DNA from: Nilaparvata lugens
Lineage: Eukaryota > Arthropoda > Insecta > Hemiptera > Delphacidae
Assembly (NCBI RefSeq): GCF_014356525.2
Contig: NC_052517.1
Span: 4,251,493-4,315,492 of the forward strand
Length of the DNA stretch: 64,000 nucleotides
Reading direction: 5' to 3'
In this document: piece by piece, positions 63,047-64,000 of the stretch
Layout of the letters: each line of letters starts with the position of its first letter
How positions within the stretch are numbered: the first letter of the stretch is position 1
Translations under genes and position numbers: made by a program
Notes under the pieces: generated by a model
Seen by the model: the letters and a program-made list of their open reading frames with translations, nothing else
Database searches by the model: none
Told to the model about the DNA's origin: nothing

Positions 63047-63629
63047 AAACTAGTAGTTCTGTGAACAGTAGACCTCACGCAGTATTCTCATCCACAAGTA
63101 CCTGATTGAAACTATAGACCTTATGGAAATACAGCAATAGACTGGCTTCTCCACACATCTGTGTAATCACTTGTCAGCTGATTTATGATGAATAATTCTA
63201 TAGTCTGATTTTTACTCTAATATTGGCGTATGAAGGAGGATCCTTTTTCCTTTTATATTATCGTTGAAATGCAAAATTTCCAAAAACCTTGTGTACACGT
63301 CGACGCGCAATTAAAAAAAGGAACATACCTGTCAAATTTCATGAAAATCTATTACCGCGTTTCGCCGTAAATGCGCAACATATAAACATTCAAAGATTTA
63401 AACATTAGAGAAATGCCAAACCGTCGACTTGGATCTTAAGGTGCGTACAGATTTACGCGCCGCGAACATGAGCAATTCACTTTTAATCAGCTGATGCCAA
63501 TCTTTTTATATCTATATCTTACCGTTTCTGTGAAAATACAGATATAGTCAGCTGATTAAAAGTGAATTGCTGATGTTCGCGGCGCGTATATCTGTACGCA
63601 CCTTTAGACCTCACTTCACTCGGTCAATT
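63047..63629 (-). mobile_element. Family D repeat interrupted by a G1 MITE
   Basis: D sequence runs 63047-63438 and resumes at 63604. Removing 63439-63603 plus one TTA restores the normal CTTAGACCTCAC. Confidence 0.7.
63439..63603. mobile_element. Family G1 MITE, 165 bp, with readable TTA target
   Basis: Palindrome AGGTGCGTACAG...CTGTACGCACCT, with TTA on both sides and a single TTA in uninterrupted D copies. A 3-bp TTA duplication points to a PIF/Harbinger-type transposase. Confidence 0.8.
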
Positions 63630-63829
63630 AACTAAAGTTACTCCCCAATAACTTTCGACACATACATTCAATAGATTTTTCTATTTAATAAAAACAATAT
63701 AAAAATGTGATGATTTCTTGATCCATTCCGAGCTGCTTTGTATAAACACACAAAAGTATTTATATTTTAAGTATTTATATATATTTAAGTTTTGTATTTG
63801 TCGTGTTCAAATACATAGAAAAAGTGTGA

Positions 63830-64000
63830 ATATAAAAATCTTGTAGTACCCTTTATTTTTTTTAAAACTAGTTTTATTTTTTAAAACTTTAAACAAGTTG
63901 TTGAGTATCAACTAGTTTAATTATTTTCTACATTTCAACTTGAAAATGACCTAAGTTAGGGTCGAAACTAGTTGTTGAAATATTTTCAAGTTTTTTAAAA
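63830..64000. repeat. Foldback repeat (GTCGAAACTAGTTG type), at window edge
   Basis: Same family as 25085-25265 (ACCCTTTATTTTTTTTAAA and CGAAACTAGTTGTTGAA); truncated by the end of the window. Confidence 0.5.

Noticed and set aside
1..64000. CRISPR array or integrated viral genes
   Set aside because: Direct repeats here are satellites or duplications without regular unique spacers, and no capsid, envelope or viral polymerase reading frame was seen; the reverse-transcriptase pieces are non-LTR retrotransposon type.

Overview
The window is animal nuclear DNA, AT-rich and dense in transposable elements. Its coding exons are split by GT-AG introns, and it carries tRNA-derived SINEs, fragments of non-LTR retrotransposons, and many palindromic MITEs. 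The protein similarities are insect-like. Several repeats resemble what I remember from planthopper (Hemiptera: Delphacidae) sequence, so I suspect a planthopper such as Nilaparvata, but this rests on memory and not on a search. There are no operons, no CRISPR array and no bacterial features.

Two protein-coding genes can be supported, both on the minus strand. (1) At 461-3221 lie two exons of an unrecognised membrane-anchored or secreted, histidine-rich protein. Its 3' part runs off the left edge. (2) At 26196-57711 lies a complete ten-exon gene for Mediator subunit 1 (MED1, TRAP220). All ten exons join in phase with GT-AG introns to give 1785 codons plus a stop. An N-terminal Med1 domain of about 530 residues is encoded by nine small exons. 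One 3.76-kb terminal exon encodes the disordered Ser/Lys/Gly/acidic tail and the conserved C-terminal end. Intron 6 holds a 5'-truncated tandem copy of exon 6 that stays open, keeps its donor, and has a phase-compatible potential acceptor.

Almost everything else is repeats. I use these family labels. A: palindromic MITE, termini CATAGAG/CTCTATG, 7-bp target duplications. B: MITE, termini CACAG/CTGTG, also 7-bp duplications. C: ~290-bp short retroelement with AATAAA and an (AATC)n tail. D: ~400-bp repeat whose end reads GACCGAGCGAAGTGAGGTC. E: ~800-bp repeat starting TACTTTCC. F: MITE starting TATAGTGAGGTCC. G1-G5: several palindromic MITEs flanked by TTA. H: Helitron-like elements (A|TC...CTAG|T). 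I: MITE starting GGCCGGTTTCC. J: ~360-bp repeat containing GCGAGCAATTTCTG. K: ~300-bp satellite.

Layout: 1-3.7 kb His-rich gene with J, D and G5 repeats; 3.7-15 kb repeats, including a 2.6-kb inverted repeat and two Helitron-like elements; 15.0-18.4 kb satellite K array interrupted by C and E; 18.6-25.8 kb MITEs and a hAT remnant; 26.2-57.7 kb MED1 with repeat-filled introns; 57.7-64 kb repeats, a 1-kb GAA array and a possible TATA promoter pointing right. The transposons are heavily nested, and several target sites can be read directly because unoccupied copies of the host repeat are in the same window.
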